A stretch of 64,000 bases of DNA from Clostridium sp. 26_21 (GTDB lineage: Bacteria; Bacillota; Clostridia; TANB77; CAG-508), in NCBI GenBank assembly GCA_001915995.1, contig MNRO01000021.1:1-64000 (forward strand). Direction: 5' to 3'. Below are positions 45,908 through 55,882 of this stretch, one piece after another. Made by a program: the position numbers and the translations under genes. The notes below the pieces were generated by a model, which made no database searches, was not told the DNA's origin, and saw only the letters and a program-made list of their open reading frames with translations. Within the stretch, counting starts at the first letter, position 1. Each line of letters opens with the position of its first letter.

Positions 45908-46579
45908 TTACACCTCCTCAACAATTTTTCCATCTTCAATTTTTATAATTCTATCTGCAACTTTTGCTATTTCTAGATTGTGTGTTATCATTATTATTGT
46001 TTGTTTATAATCTTTATTTGATTTTTTTAATAATGCTACAATTTCATCACTTGCTTTAGAATCCAAATTTCCTGTTGGCTCATCTGCTAATATAATTGCT
46101 GGATTTGTTATCATTGCTCTTCCTATTGATGTTCTTTGTTGTTGACCTCCTGATAATTCATTTGGTAAATGTGTTCTTCTTTCTTCTAATCCTAATACTT
46201 TTATTAATTCATCAAGCCTTTGTTTATCTATATTTCTGTTATCTAATTTTAATGGTAATGTGATATTTTCTTCTACATTTAATATTGGTATTAAATTATA
46301 AAATTGATATATTAATCCAACTTGTCTTCTTCTAAATATTGCTAGTTCATCATCATTAAATTTATAAATATCTTTTCCGTCTATAAATACTTTTCCACTT
46401 GTTGGTCTATCAACTCCTCCTATTAAATGTAATAGTGTTGATTTTCCGCTTCCTGATGCTCCTACTATTGCTACAAATTCACCTTTATTTACTGTAAATG
46501 AAACATTATCTAATGCTGTTACTTTATTTTCTCCTTTTCCATATTGCTTACATAAGTTTTCAACTTTTAATATTTCCAT
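45908..46579 (-). CDS. ABC transporter ATPase, MacB/LolD type
   Basis: 223 residues: Walker A 'GASGSGKSTLLHLIGG', signature 'LSGGQQQRTSIGRAM', Walker B 'ILADEPTGNLDSK', H-loop 'MITHNLEIA'. The length and the 'YKFNDDELAIFRRRQVGLIYQFYNL' segment are typical of LolD/MacB/BceA ATPases. First gene of the four-gene transporter and two-component operon. Confidence 0.97.
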   Translation of the reverse strand: MEILKVENLCKQYGKGENKVTALDNVSFTVNKGEFVAIVGASGSGKSTLLHLIGGVDRPTSGKVFIDGKDIYKFNDDELAIFRRRQVGLIYQFYNLIPILNVEENITLPLKLDNRNIDKQRLDELIKVLGLEERRTHLPNELSGGQQQRTSIGRAMITNPAIILADEPTGNLDSKASDEIVALLKKSNKDYKQTIIMITHNLEIAKVADRIIKIEDGKIVEEV

Positions 46580-46680
46580 TTAATTTCCTCGTACAATGAA
46601 ATGCTACATTATACGAACTCCTTTCTTTTTATTTTTCTAGTTTTATTATATAATGTTATAAGTGACTATTAAATGACATT

Positions 46681-46713
46681 AAAAAAGATTTAAGAAATTC
46701 TTCTTAAATCTTT
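46681..46713 (-). terminator. Terminator after the signal-peptidase pair
   Basis: Arms AAAAGATTTAAGAA and TTCTTAAATCTTTT with a 4-base loop, touching the stop codon at 46713. It ends the surface-protein operon. Confidence 0.9.
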
Positions 46714-47267
46714 TATTCGTTCCAATAATTATCATTTTGCTTTTTTTTCTTTCTTTTTCTTTCTAAACTTTTCAAATATTTATATCTATTATAAAAAAGC
46801 AAAAATATTAGTGAAAAACCAATTATAATAGTAATAAATTTTCCTTGAACAATCTTTAATAATAATCCCAATAATGGAATTCTAAAAATTTTCTTTCCAA
46901 TTATATGACCAACTTTAACCTTTTCTGGATAATAATTTGTATTTGCCTTTACAATATAACATTTTTTATCATTTTCAATTTTAGTCTCTATAATTTTTCC
47001 AATTTTTATCTGATTACTTGTTTCATATATAATTATATCATTATCTTCATATTCATTTTTACTTTGTTTTACTATAATAAAATTATATTTTTTCAAATCT
47101 GGTTCCATTGTCTTAGTATTAACATAGAAAAAACTTTTTCCAAATATACTAAAATAATCTTTTTTAGTTATGGTTGTATTTATAAAAAAACATACATTAT
47201 ATACTACAATTATTGATAATATTATTTTAAAAATAGTTATAATAATTTTATTTTTTACTTTTTTCAT
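46713..47267 (-). CDS. Catalytically dead ER-type (SipW-like) signal peptidase homologue
   Basis: 184 residues (ATG at 47267; a TTG lies two codons earlier). Topology matches the active copy upstream: a membrane helix near residues 8-30, the peptidase core, then a C-terminal helix and a basic tail. Aligning the two by eye shows loss of each catalytic position. The nucleophile Ser of 'SKSMEP' is Thr in 'TKTMEP'. The His of 'VITHRI' becomes Gly in 'IKIGKI'. The Asp of 'TKGDNN' becomes Asn in 'VKANTN'. The fold elements ('IIGKKIFRIPLLGLLL') remain, so the protein looks retained rather than decaying. It overlaps the active copy by 20 bases and is coupled to it. A scaffold, substrate-recruiting or regulatory role is inference. 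Confidence 0.8.
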   Translation of the reverse strand: MKKVKNKIIITIFKIILSIIVVYNVCFFINTTITKKDYFSIFGKSFFYVNTKTMEPDLKKYNFIIVKQSKNEYEDNDIIIYETSNQIKIGKIIETKIENDKKCYIVKANTNYYPEKVKVGHIIGKKIFRIPLLGLLLKIVQGKFITIIIGFSLIFLLFYNRYKYLKSLERKRKKKKQNDNYWNE

Positions 47268-47835
47268 TTTCAATTCTCTTCTTTTCTCTCCTATTTTCTA
47301 TTTTTTCTTGTTTTTGTATTTTCATAAAAACTAAAATCAATATTATAAGAATAATTATGAGAAATATTAATTTATTATCAATAGCCATAATTATTTTTCC
47401 TAAATATGGTATTATTAAAACACTTTTACCTATAATACTCGAAAATGTTACTTTTCCTATATCTTCAGTATTATTATTGTCACCTTTTGTTATATATAAT
47501 GTTTCTTTTCCTTCGCTTTTTTCTATTTCTAATATTCTATGTGTAATAACTTCGTTATTATTTTTAAATGTTATTATATCACCTATATTTAGCTTATTTT
47601 CTTTACATTTTTTTACTAGTATTACATCACCAAAATGTATTGATGGTTCCATACTTTTTGAAGTTATTATATATGATTTATATCCAAATAAATTTATTCC
47701 TATATTAAAATTATCAGAAGAAATGAATATTAATATTATATTATAAATTAATATAATTAAAATGACACCTATTATTCTTTTAAAAATTTCTACATTTTTT
47801 TTTCTTTTATTTATTGCCTCTATGTCATATCTCAT
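47248..47835 (-). CDS. sipW: ER-type signal peptidase I, SipW-like
   Basis: About 195 residues. The ATG at 47835 is best supported, 7 bases after GAGGAG; an earlier ATG at 47850 overlaps that site. A membrane segment at about residues 20-40 is followed by the catalytic core: 'SKSMEPSIHFGDVILV' (nucleophile Ser), 'VITHRILEIE' (general-base His, as in SipW and eukaryotic Sec11 rather than the Lys of LepB) and 'ITKGDNN' (Asp). A second membrane segment and a charged tail follow. SipW enzymes mature a small set of secreted fibre and matrix proteins such as TasA. It is encoded 18 bases after the giant surface protein. Confidence 0.92.
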   Translation of the reverse strand: MRYDIEAINKRKKNVEIFKRIIGVILIILIYNIILIFISSDNFNIGINLFGYKSYIITSKSMEPSIHFGDVILVKKCKENKLNIGDIITFKNNNEVITHRILEIEKSEGKETLYITKGDNNNTEDIGKVTFSSIIGKSVLIIPYLGKIIMAIDNKLIFLIIILIILILVFMKIQKQEKIENRREKKRIENEKSKK

Positions 47836-47853
47836 TTCATTTCTCCTCATAAG

Positions 47854-50800
47854 TTATTTTATTATTATATAGTCAAATGCTTCTCCAACATATGTTTCTT
47901 CATCATATAATTTATATACAATCTTATATGTTCCTGTTTTTAAATTTTCTTTAAGTGTATAATTATTTGTCATTATAGCTTTTGGTGAATCTGACACTAA
48001 ATATTCTTTTTCTTTATTTGTTGTTACAAGATTGTCTGACACATAATCTTGCAAATCAACTAATGTATAATTTTGTGAATATTCTTCTGAATAATCTCTC
48101 CTATATAATGATACTGTTATATTTGGATTTGTAAATTTTGATGAATATTCAACTGTACATGTTACTAAATTTGTATCTTCTTTATTTTTTCCTGTTTTTT
48201 TATTTATTATCTTTGATTCATCCTTATTTGTTATTTTTAATCCATATGATGAATTTATTACTCTTAAATCAAGTTCTATTTTGTCTGATGCAGTTAATCC
48301 ATAATATATTCCATCTGCTGAACCAAATGATTCAATAACAATTTTATAATTTCCTGATGCTAATGTAGTATTTCCACTTGTATTCATTTTCAGTTTTGCT
48401 AATACATCTGTTACTTTATCTGCTATATTTATTCTTGTTGTTCCATCTATTCTTGGATAGTACAGTTTTCCATTTAATTCAAAATTTATTCCAAATAAAC
48501 TGTCTAGATTTAGATGGTTACCATTTGAGTCATATATACTTATCTTTATTCCAAGTTTTTTATCAAAATATGATGTATCATATACTGTTCTTGAATCTAC
48601 AATTACTTGTGTAAATTTTGTAATTACATTTAAGTCTAATGTTTTTCCTAAATATAATGTTTCAGGTGCTAAATTAGCATCAAGCTTTATTGTTGCTTCT
48701 GTTCCAGTATATACTGTATATACCATACTATCTCTTTGAATACCTAATACTCCTAATAATGTTTGGCCTTCTGTATCTTGTAATTCCATTAACAATGAAT
48801 TTCTGTCTATGTTTTCAGTTATATTGGTATCTGCAAAATTTATATGGAATATAAAGTTTTCATATATCAGATCTTTGTCTTGGTTATAATACTTTTTACA
48901 TGCTTCTGCTTCATCAAATTTACTGTCATTGCTTCCCATTACCATAAAATCTGATAAATGATATATATATTTATTATTTTTCACATCATCTGATGTTACT
49001 ATATAATAATAATATTTATTTGTTACCATATCTAACATTGTTATTTTAGTGTTTTCTGGAAAAGAATATGGGTTGCTGTCTACATCTCTTGATACTAAAA
49101 CTCTTTTATCTATTTGGTAATTTGCAAAATACTTTGATTTTGAAAATTCTTCAATAAATAATGAATAATATGTTGAAAATACACTCTTATTTGTTATTGC
49201 TGTTTCTGTAGTGGTGAATAATCCGTATTCTTGTCCTGGTGTAATTGCCGCTTCATAAAAGTCATTTTGATATAATGCACTTGATAATGTAATTTCAATA
49301 TCAATATATGATAAACTATAATTCAAATCATCAATTGGTGTTAATACTTGTAATCTTATTCTTACATCTCCTAAAGCTTGTTTTACTGTTATATTTTCTG
49401 AATGGTAAAAACATATATTTAGTGTTGGAGTATATGATGAGTTATCTTTATCATAGTCATTCATACCAATATAAGAACCTCCATTTTGTGTTAAAAATTT
49501 AGTTGTTCCTTTTGTTTGCCATCCTATATTACCAGTTCTTATTGATAATCCATATACACTGTTTGCTTTCTCGTCATCTGGCTCTATTGCTTTTATCTCA
49601 TCTGGATCTACAAGTGATATTCCATCTGCTAAACCTGATGAAAAACCATTCATTGAAAATTTTAAGTTTGGATTTGAAAATCCTTTTAATAATAGTTCAT
49701 AAGTTCCTAATGTAGCATATTTTGATGCAGATAGTTCAACTTGGAATTTTGTAACATCTAATTCTTCTCCAACTAGCCATATATAGTAAACATCATCTTT
49801 TGGTGTTGTATCAACATAATTAACATTGATTTTTCCATCTTTATTATAATTTGTATAAAATCCATCTATTGTTATATCATGTTCTGTCATATGTTGTGCC
49901 ATTACATAAGAGTTTGATGAAAATGTTCCCGCATTTGTTATCACATCACCATTTTCATATCCTCTATGATAAAATCCTGTACTTGTTCCTGGACTTTTTC
50001 TACTTGTAAATAATCCTAAGAAAAACATTCCATGAACTTGCCCATATGCTGTAGCTTGTTCATTTGTTGCAACATTTAGATTTTTGCCCTCTAACATATA
50101 TATTCTATTATCAACATTTCTTTTTGTTACTTCTCCTGTATCTGGATTTATTGTAACAACAGCTTTTTCTTCTACTCCATTATTATCAACTAAACTATCT
50201 AAACTTTTTAATAGATTTGCACCATTACATAAATATAATACTGAATTATTTTTTAATTTTACTTGGTCAACTCTACTTAATGAGAAAAATACTGCCGAGT
50301 ATTCATTTGTTCTATCTGTAGCTCCTGATAATGATATTGCAGAATTATTTATTGTTGCACAATCAGCTCTTTGTATAGATATATTACTTTGAGGATTATC
50401 TACTGTTCCATAATTGTTTATATTTATATAGCTCTTTCCACTTGTACTTGATGCATTTCCTGAACCAAATATACTTCCTGTTATAGAAAATTTGGTATGC
50501 TCTTTACCATCAATTTCGATATTTATTCCTTTTGTTACACTTATAAATGAGAAATCATATACTTCAGAACCTGACGCATTTGCTTCTCCTCCACCGAATA
50601 CAGTTCCTTTTATTTCAATATTTCCTATCTCAAGTGCTGTGTCTCCAACTGCATTATATCCAATATTTGTTTGTGTTGTTCCATATACTACAGATGTATT
50701 TGCACCACCATATACATTTCCTCCAATTGTTGCTCCTACTATGTTTACTGTACTTGAAGAATTATCTTTTTCATCTGTTCCTGTTGCAGCTTGATTTCCT

Positions 50801-53259
50801 CCTCCAAATACATTTTTTGCAACATTATTTGTTCCTTGCATTATTAGATTTGTATTTCCATATACAATTGCAGAAATACCATTTCCTCCTGCATATAAAC
50901 TATTATTTAATGTAGAATTTTTTACATTTACATATGTATTTTGTGTAACAATTCCTTCATTTCCTCCACCATAAACATTATCTTCTATTGTTGCTCCTAA
51001 AAGTGTTACATTTGTATTTGTATTTACACCTGCTTGGTTTCCTCCTCCATATACTCTTTTATCAACTTTACCATTTATAGTGACATTTGTTTCATTTGTT
51101 ACAGCCTGGTTTCCTCCTCCATATACATCTTGAACTCCTTCTCCATTAATTGTAACATTTGATGTTTCAGTTATACCACCTTGGTTATTTCCTCCATATA
51201 CATTTGAAATAACACTCTTATTATAACTTGATGAATTTCCATTTGAGTCTTGTCCTGATATTGCATATCCTATTGTAAATTCTTCTATACTTTGTTTTGA
51301 TAATATTTCAAATGTAATTGAATATGTTCCACCTGCTGAAATTTTTACTGGATGTGCTGAATCCCATTTATTTTTCTCTGTTAATGTATATATACCATCT
51401 TTTGCTTCAATTTCAGATCCAGAATAATTACTATATAATATCGAATTTTCTGCTACAACACTAGAATTCCATGTTGTTATATCTTCATTTGAATTATTTG
51501 TGTATGTTACTTCTAATTTTGCATATGTTGGATAATCTGGATATTGATTTTTTCTCCAACCAGAATCTTCTACTGTTGTTTTTACAGTCATCACTAAACC
51601 ATCTTCTGAATTATTGGCTCCTGAATTTGTTGTTACATTTGAAGTTATTACATTTCCACTTGTATTTGAACCTCCAAACACATTTGTAATATTTCCTCCA
51701 TTAATTAAAACATTTGTAGTTGTAACCCCTGCTTGATTTCCACCACCAAATACATAATCAATTATTCCTGATGTTATTTCTATATTTGATTCTTCAGTTT
51801 CAGCCTTCTCTCCTCCACCATATATTTTCTCAATATTTCCTCCTGTCACATATACATTTGATATATTAGTCGTTCCACCTTGGTTATTTCCGCCATATAC
51901 ATTAGTTACTTTTCCAGTTTCTATAAAAACATTACTTGATGTTACAGTTCCTGAGGAATCAGATCCTCCATATATATTTTGAACTCTTCCACCTTGAAGA
52001 TATATCCCACGTGATGTATCTGCCTTTCCATTTGACAATAAATCTGCTGATTTCCCTCCATTAAATGCATTTGTAACAATTGCATTTTTTAATAAATATA
52101 CATATACATTTTGAGTTTTTGTGCTTACTTCAGCTTCATTTCCACCACCATATACAGCATATATTGTTGATGAGTTATTTTCTCCTATTTTTACTATTAT
52201 TTTTCCAGCTATTTCACCATTAATATTACTTGATCCAAATACACTACATTCATTTAGATTACTACCATCTATATTTACATTAACATTACCATTTACTTGA
52301 GCTGCTATCGAATTGTTTCCTTTTCCTCCTCCAAATATATTTCCAATCAATTTTATATTATTCTGAGAAGAATATATGTCATTTAAGTTTAATGTAATAT
52401 TTCCTGAAACACTTCCAAGTGAACTTCCACCATATACATTTCCATAAATACACAACTCATTGTTTTTATCATTTAAATCTAATAAAACTCTTCCATTAAT
52501 ATTAGTATTTTGTCCAAGACCACCTCCAAAGACTCTGTCAATTGTTGTATAATCAATCGTTGAAGATGTACTCTTACTTCCTAAATTTCCTCCTGTAATA
52601 TTAATTAATGCTGAACCTAAGATTGTTCCTTTTAAATTTGAACCTCCATAAAGAATTCCATTTATATTTCCATTTTCTATATTAATTTTAACAGTTCCAT
52701 AAATGTTATTTTGATTAGCTCCTCCAAAAATATTATTTTTTACAGTTCCACCTAATTGGTTAATATTAACAACTGTTCCCATATCTTCAGTATTTTCTGA
52801 ATTTATTTTTTCATATGTCAAAAAATACAAATTATTGCTTCCATAAGTGCTTGTTGAAACTTCCCAACCATTACTATAACTTAAATAAAAAGTATAATCT
52901 TGTTGTCCCCACCAACCACCAGAACTTGTATATTGATATGTTACAGTTTTTGAACTACTTCCTTGTATTAAAAAAGCTGTTTTATTTGTGGTACTTATTT
53001 GTAGGTCTGCTGTTGCATCCCACCATGTATTAAAATTAGTTAAATATAAGTATCCTCCTGTTATAGCATTCTTTATATAATACTTATTTCCACCTGCATT
53101 TTCAAATATCCATTTTGCAGAATCACTTGGTATTGATGATGTTGAAATTGACTCATTTGTAATATTATATCCATCTGTTGAAATTCCATCTCCTGAAGTT
53201 GTTGATGTTGCAATTAAATATTCCTTGTTTACTGTAAAATTTGCACTTTCATTATTCAA
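47854..53259 (-). CDS. Giant beta-helix surface protein, C-terminal segment (frame-broken from the preceding segment)
   Basis: A 1801-codon frame that lacks its own ribosome binding site and continues the protein encoded from 56870. Residues 10-150 resemble a ricin-type beta-trefoil ('KWIFENAGGNKYYIKNAITGGYLYL', with several Trp). From about 160 to 945 there are many repeats of the form 'NVYGGGNQAxVxxTNVxIxG', 20-30 residues apart, a pattern of right-handed parallel beta-helices. The repeats are interrupted at 550-685 by a domain with a carbohydrate-binding (CBM2-like) look ('AKLEVTYTNNSNEDITTWN', 'ISAGGTYSITFEI'). The rest, to 1801, is beta-rich and not recognised. There is no LPxTG signal or C-terminal anchor; attachment would come from the N-terminal membrane segment of the first piece. 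It is followed at once by the signal-peptidase pair. Confidence 0.85.
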   Translation of the reverse strand: MNNESANFTVNKEYLIATSTTSGDGISTDGYNITNESISTSSIPSDSAKWIFENAGGNKYYIKNAITGGYLYLTNFNTWWDATADLQISTTNKTAFLIQGSSSKTVTYQYTSSGGWWGQQDYTFYLSYSNGWEVSTSTYGSNNLYFLTYEKINSENTEDMGTVVNINQLGGTVKNNIFGGANQNNIYGTVKINIENGNINGILYGGSNLKGTILGSALINITGGNLGSKSTSSTIDYTTIDRVFGGGLGQNTNINGRVLLDLNDKNNELCIYGNVYGGSSLGSVSGNITLNLNDIYSSQNNIKLIGNIFGGGKGNNSIAAQVNGNVNVNIDGSNLNECSVFGSSNINGEIAGKIIVKIGENNSSTIYAVYGGGNEAEVSTKTQNVYVYLLKNAIVTNAFNGGKSADLLSNGKADTSRGIYLQGGRVQNIYGGSDSSGTVTSSNVFIETGKVTNVYGGNNQGGTTNISNVYVTGGNIEKIYGGGEKAETEESNIEITSGIIDYVFGGGNQAGVTTTNVLINGGNITNVFGGSNTSGNVITSNVTTNSGANNSEDGLVMTVKTTVEDSGWRKNQYPDYPTYAKLEVTYTNNSNEDITTWNSSVVAENSILYSNYSGSEIEAKDGIYTLTEKNKWDSAHPVKISAGGTYSITFEILSKQSIEEFTIGYAISGQDSNGNSSSYNKSVISNVYGGNNQGGITETSNVTINGEGVQDVYGGGNQAVTNETNVTINGKVDKRVYGGGNQAGVNTNTNVTLLGATIEDNVYGGGNEGIVTQNTYVNVKNSTLNNSLYAGGNGISAIVYGNTNLIMQGTNNVAKNVFGGGNQAATGTDEKDNSSSTVNIVGATIGGNVYGGANTSVVYGTTQTNIGYNAVGDTALEIGNIEIKGTVFGGGEANASGSEVYDFSFISVTKGINIEIDGKEHTKFSITGSIFGSGNASSTSGKSYININNYGTVDNPQSNISIQRADCATINNSAISLSGATDRTNEYSAVFFSLSRVDQVKLKNNSVLYLCNGANLLKSLDSLVDNNGVEEKAVVTINPDTGEVTKRNVDNRIYMLEGKNLNVATNEQATAYGQVHGMFFLGLFTSRKSPGTSTGFYHRGYENGDVITNAGTFSSNSYVMAQHMTEHDITIDGFYTNYNKDGKINVNYVDTTPKDDVYYIWLVGEELDVTKFQVELSASKYATLGTYELLLKGFSNPNLKFSMNGFSSGLADGISLVDPDEIKAIEPDDEKANSVYGLSIRTGNIGWQTKGTTKFLTQNGGSYIGMNDYDKDNSSYTPTLNICFYHSENITVKQALGDVRIRLQVLTPIDDLNYSLSYIDIEITLSSALYQNDFYEAAITPGQEYGLFTTTETAITNKSVFSTYYSLFIEEFSKSKYFANYQIDKRVLVSRDVDSNPYSFPENTKITMLDMVTNKYYYYIVTSDDVKNNKYIYHLSDFMVMGSNDSKFDEAEACKKYYNQDKDLIYENFIFHINFADTNITENIDRNSLLMELQDTEGQTLLGVLGIQRDSMVYTVYTGTEATIKLDANLAPETLYLGKTLDLNVITKFTQVIVDSRTVYDTSYFDKKLGIKISIYDSNGNHLNLDSLFGINFELNGKLYYPRIDGTTRINIADKVTDVLAKLKMNTSGNTTLASGNYKIVIESFGSADGIYYGLTASDKIELDLRVINSSYGLKITNKDESKIINKKTGKNKEDTNLVTCTVEYSSKFTNPNITVSLYRRDYSEEYSQNYTLVDLQDYVSDNLVTTNKEKEYLVSDSPKAIMTNNYTLKENLKTGTYKIVYKLYDEETYVGEAFDYIIIK

Positions 53260-55882
53260 TTTTATTACTGCTTTTCCACCGTGTACCTGTTGGAGCTCCT
53301 ATAATTCCATAATTTCCTCCACCAAATACATTATTATGTATTACTGCATTTCCATCTATAATTATATATGATCCATCTGTTTGCCCAGCATAACTACTAT
53401 TTCCATTAGCTCCTCCACAAACATTTCCTGCATTAACTCCATATAACACAGAATTTACATCAGTTTCAGTAATATTTTTATTGCCCAAATCATCTATTGT
53501 ATATGAAGCGCCTATTTCTGCATTTCCTCCAATATATATTAATGTCTCTCCTGTTAATTGTCCATTATTACTTGAAGAACTTGCTGCAACTCCATTAGAT
53601 CCTCCACTTATACTATACTTTATACATCCTCCTGTTACTTGAATTATCCTATTTCCATATGTATGTGTATATCCAGCTCCTCCAGTAATATTATAAATAT
53701 TACCGTCTTTTACATATATATATGTTTTATACATATCAGAACTGTCAACATTTAATCCTCCTATAATATTTGCTATATTTCCGCCTTCAACAATGATTTT
53801 TCTATCTGACTTATCATATCCAGTCTGTCCATATCCTCCAACATATATTCCAGCATAATTTCTTTCACTTCCATCACTTGTATCTGCTCTATCAAAATAA
53901 TCTACACCTATTGACCCACTTTTTATAATCATTTTGGTTATTAATGACTCATCATCTTCATCTTTATATGGATAATTTGTTGCAGTCGTTGTTTTTGATG
54001 CAATTCTACTATATATACGTAAATTTTCATTATTATTTTCTTTTCTGTCTATATCTGATCCTATAACTAAAATTCCATTAGCAGTTACTGATTTATAAGC
54101 ATTTGAATCTGATCCTGCTCTATATAATTGTGTTGTATAATATTTTCCAGATTCAATTACTAATTTATATTCAGATTTGTTATTATTATAATATCCTCCT
54201 TGTACTTGACCCCATGTACAATTATTAGAATTTGTTGGCATAACACCTCTTCCAATTCTTAAATTGTACATATTTCCATAAATACATGGTGTAACTGATG
54301 TTGTTCCATCAAATGTACCTCTTGGAGATAAATATGTTGAACTTGAATAAACATATACATAATCTAATTGTAAGTCACTATCTAAAGTAACATTTGAACT
54401 ACCTACATTTAAATATGTATTCGAATTCCCATAATTTACACCATCATATAAACTAGTCAAAGTATATGGTGTATTTGGCCCTGTTAATCCTGTTATATTT
54501 AGTGTTCCATTCATTAATACAACAATATTTACTTCTCTACTTGATGCATTGGTTGCATTTTTCTTATTGGCATTTAATTTTGTATTTATAGTATTCCAAT
54601 CATTGATTATTGGTGTACTTGTTGTTTTCCCATCATTATTACTATTTCCCGATGAGCTAACAAATACAATATTAGCAGTTATCCAATCAGGATATAAATC
54701 TATTATATATTCTCCTTTTTCATTTTTTATATTATTTAAATTTGTTGTTAATGTTTGTTCATATGTATTTTTATTAGTGCTTATATTTTTTGAATATTTG
54801 GTATTATTCGTTTTCCACCCATTAAATCCCATTTCTAATGGTCTATTAAAAAATGGATTATCTATTAATTTTAATGTTATATTACCATTTTCATCTACTG
54901 GAATACACTTATTATATGAAACTAATATTTGTTGCTCTGTATCTGATATAGTTCCATATGGAGTATAATCACCAACTGTTATTATTGTTTGTAATTGTTC
55001 TGTTGTAAGATTACTATAATTAATATTATTAATATTATTTTGACTAGTATTACGAAATGTAATTGAAAAAGAAATTGTAACTTCATCATCACCGTTTTCT
55101 AAAAATGTTGAATCATTTCCTGTTACATTTAATATATTATTGCTTAATGATACACTTATTCCATTGTTGGCATTAGCCGCTGTAGTTCCTGTCTCATAAA
55201 AATAATTAGAAAAACTATTATTTGGTGAAAAGATATTAAGTTTCCATGTTGAATTTGCTCTGAATTCTGGATATTGTTCCCTTATTTTATTTATGCCAGA
55301 TACTTTTATTTTAATTGTATCTGTTCTACTATAATATGTTCTCCTATTTTCTCTTTGAGATGTTATATTCCCTTTAGATGACAATTGTGCAGATGCATTT
55401 ATAGAAATATCATATTTTTTTGGTTTTACAAATTCAGTTAAATTATAATCATATCCATAATAATTTATTATTACTTTTTTCAAATTATCTTCAGTATATT
55501 TTTCTAGACTTGTTTTATTATCATTTTCAGTATAATTTAAACCTATATAATAATTCTTATCTTTTTCATAATCATCTATTTCCAATTTTGTATCATCTTG
55601 TTCTTCAATGATTTCATTAATATATAATGCTAAATCTTTTTTCTCTTCCAATAATAAATATGGATAAATTTCTTCTGCTTCAAATTGAATTTCTTTATCT
55701 TGAGCCTCTAATTTTAATTTTTGATTTATCTTATTATTACTATCAATTTCAAGAACAATATAATTCATTCCTTGATTAACTGTAAATGACATATTAAGTT
55801 TTTGATTATATTTTCTTATATCATATTTTTCATTATTTGATATTAAATTTATGTTATAATTTCCGAACACAATTATAATCAC
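53252..55882 (-). CDS. Giant beta-helix surface protein, middle segment (frame-broken at both ends)
   Basis: An 876-codon frame whose nominal GTG start has no ribosome binding site and whose last residues ('GAPTGTRWKSSNKIE') go out of frame. Changing the frame by one base near 53280 gives 'GAPTGT-GGKAVIKLNNESANF' and joins it to the next segment; a similar one-base change near 55862 joins it to the preceding one. The content is an N-terminal beta-sandwich-like region, an 'LEMGFNGWKTNNTKYS' stretch like the Listeria-Bacteroides repeat, then a domain beginning 'NIVFVSSSGNSNNDGKTTSTP' typical of the cap of pectate-lyase-like beta-helices, then Gly-rich solenoid repeats ('GNIANIIGGLNVDSSD', 'VFGGGNYG'). 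Probably extracellular. Confidence 0.82.
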   Translation of the reverse strand: MIIIVFGNYNINLISNNEKYDIRKYNQKLNMSFTVNQGMNYIVLEIDSNNKINQKLKLEAQDKEIQFEAEEIYPYLLLEEKKDLALYINEIIEEQDDTKLEIDDYEKDKNYYIGLNYTENDNKTSLEKYTEDNLKKVIINYYGYDYNLTEFVKPKKYDISINASAQLSSKGNITSQRENRRTYYSRTDTIKIKVSGINKIREQYPEFRANSTWKLNIFSPNNSFSNYFYETGTTAANANNGISVSLSNNILNVTGNDSTFLENGDDEVTISFSITFRNTSQNNINNINYSNLTTEQLQTIITVGDYTPYGTISDTEQQILVSYNKCIPVDENGNITLKLIDNPFFNRPLEMGFNGWKTNNTKYSKNISTNKNTYEQTLTTNLNNIKNEKGEYIIDLYPDWITANIVFVSSSGNSNNDGKTTSTPIINDWNTINTKLNANKKNATNASSREVNIVVLMNGTLNITGLTGPNTPYTLTSLYDGVNYGNSNTYLNVGSSNVTLDSDLQLDYVYVYSSSTYLSPRGTFDGTTSVTPCIYGNMYNLRIGRGVMPTNSNNCTWGQVQGGYYNNNKSEYKLVIESGKYYTTQLYRAGSDSNAYKSVTANGILVIGSDIDRKENNNENLRIYSRIASKTTTATNYPYKDEDDESLITKMIIKSGSIGVDYFDRADTSDGSERNYAGIYVGGYGQTGYDKSDRKIIVEGGNIANIIGGLNVDSSDMYKTYIYVKDGNIYNITGGAGYTHTYGNRIIQVTGGCIKYSISGGSNGVAASSSSNNGQLTGETLIYIGGNAEIGASYTIDDLGNKNITETDVNSVLYGVNAGNVCGGANGNSSYAGQTDGSYIIIDGNAVIHNNVFGGGNYGIIGAPTGTRWKSSNKIE

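Noticed and set aside
43346..46579. A BceAB-type bacitracin transporter
   Set aside because: The permease has two FtsX modules and two large outer domains, closer to MacB/LolE than to the ten-helix BceB, and the kinase has a sizeable outer loop unlike BceS.
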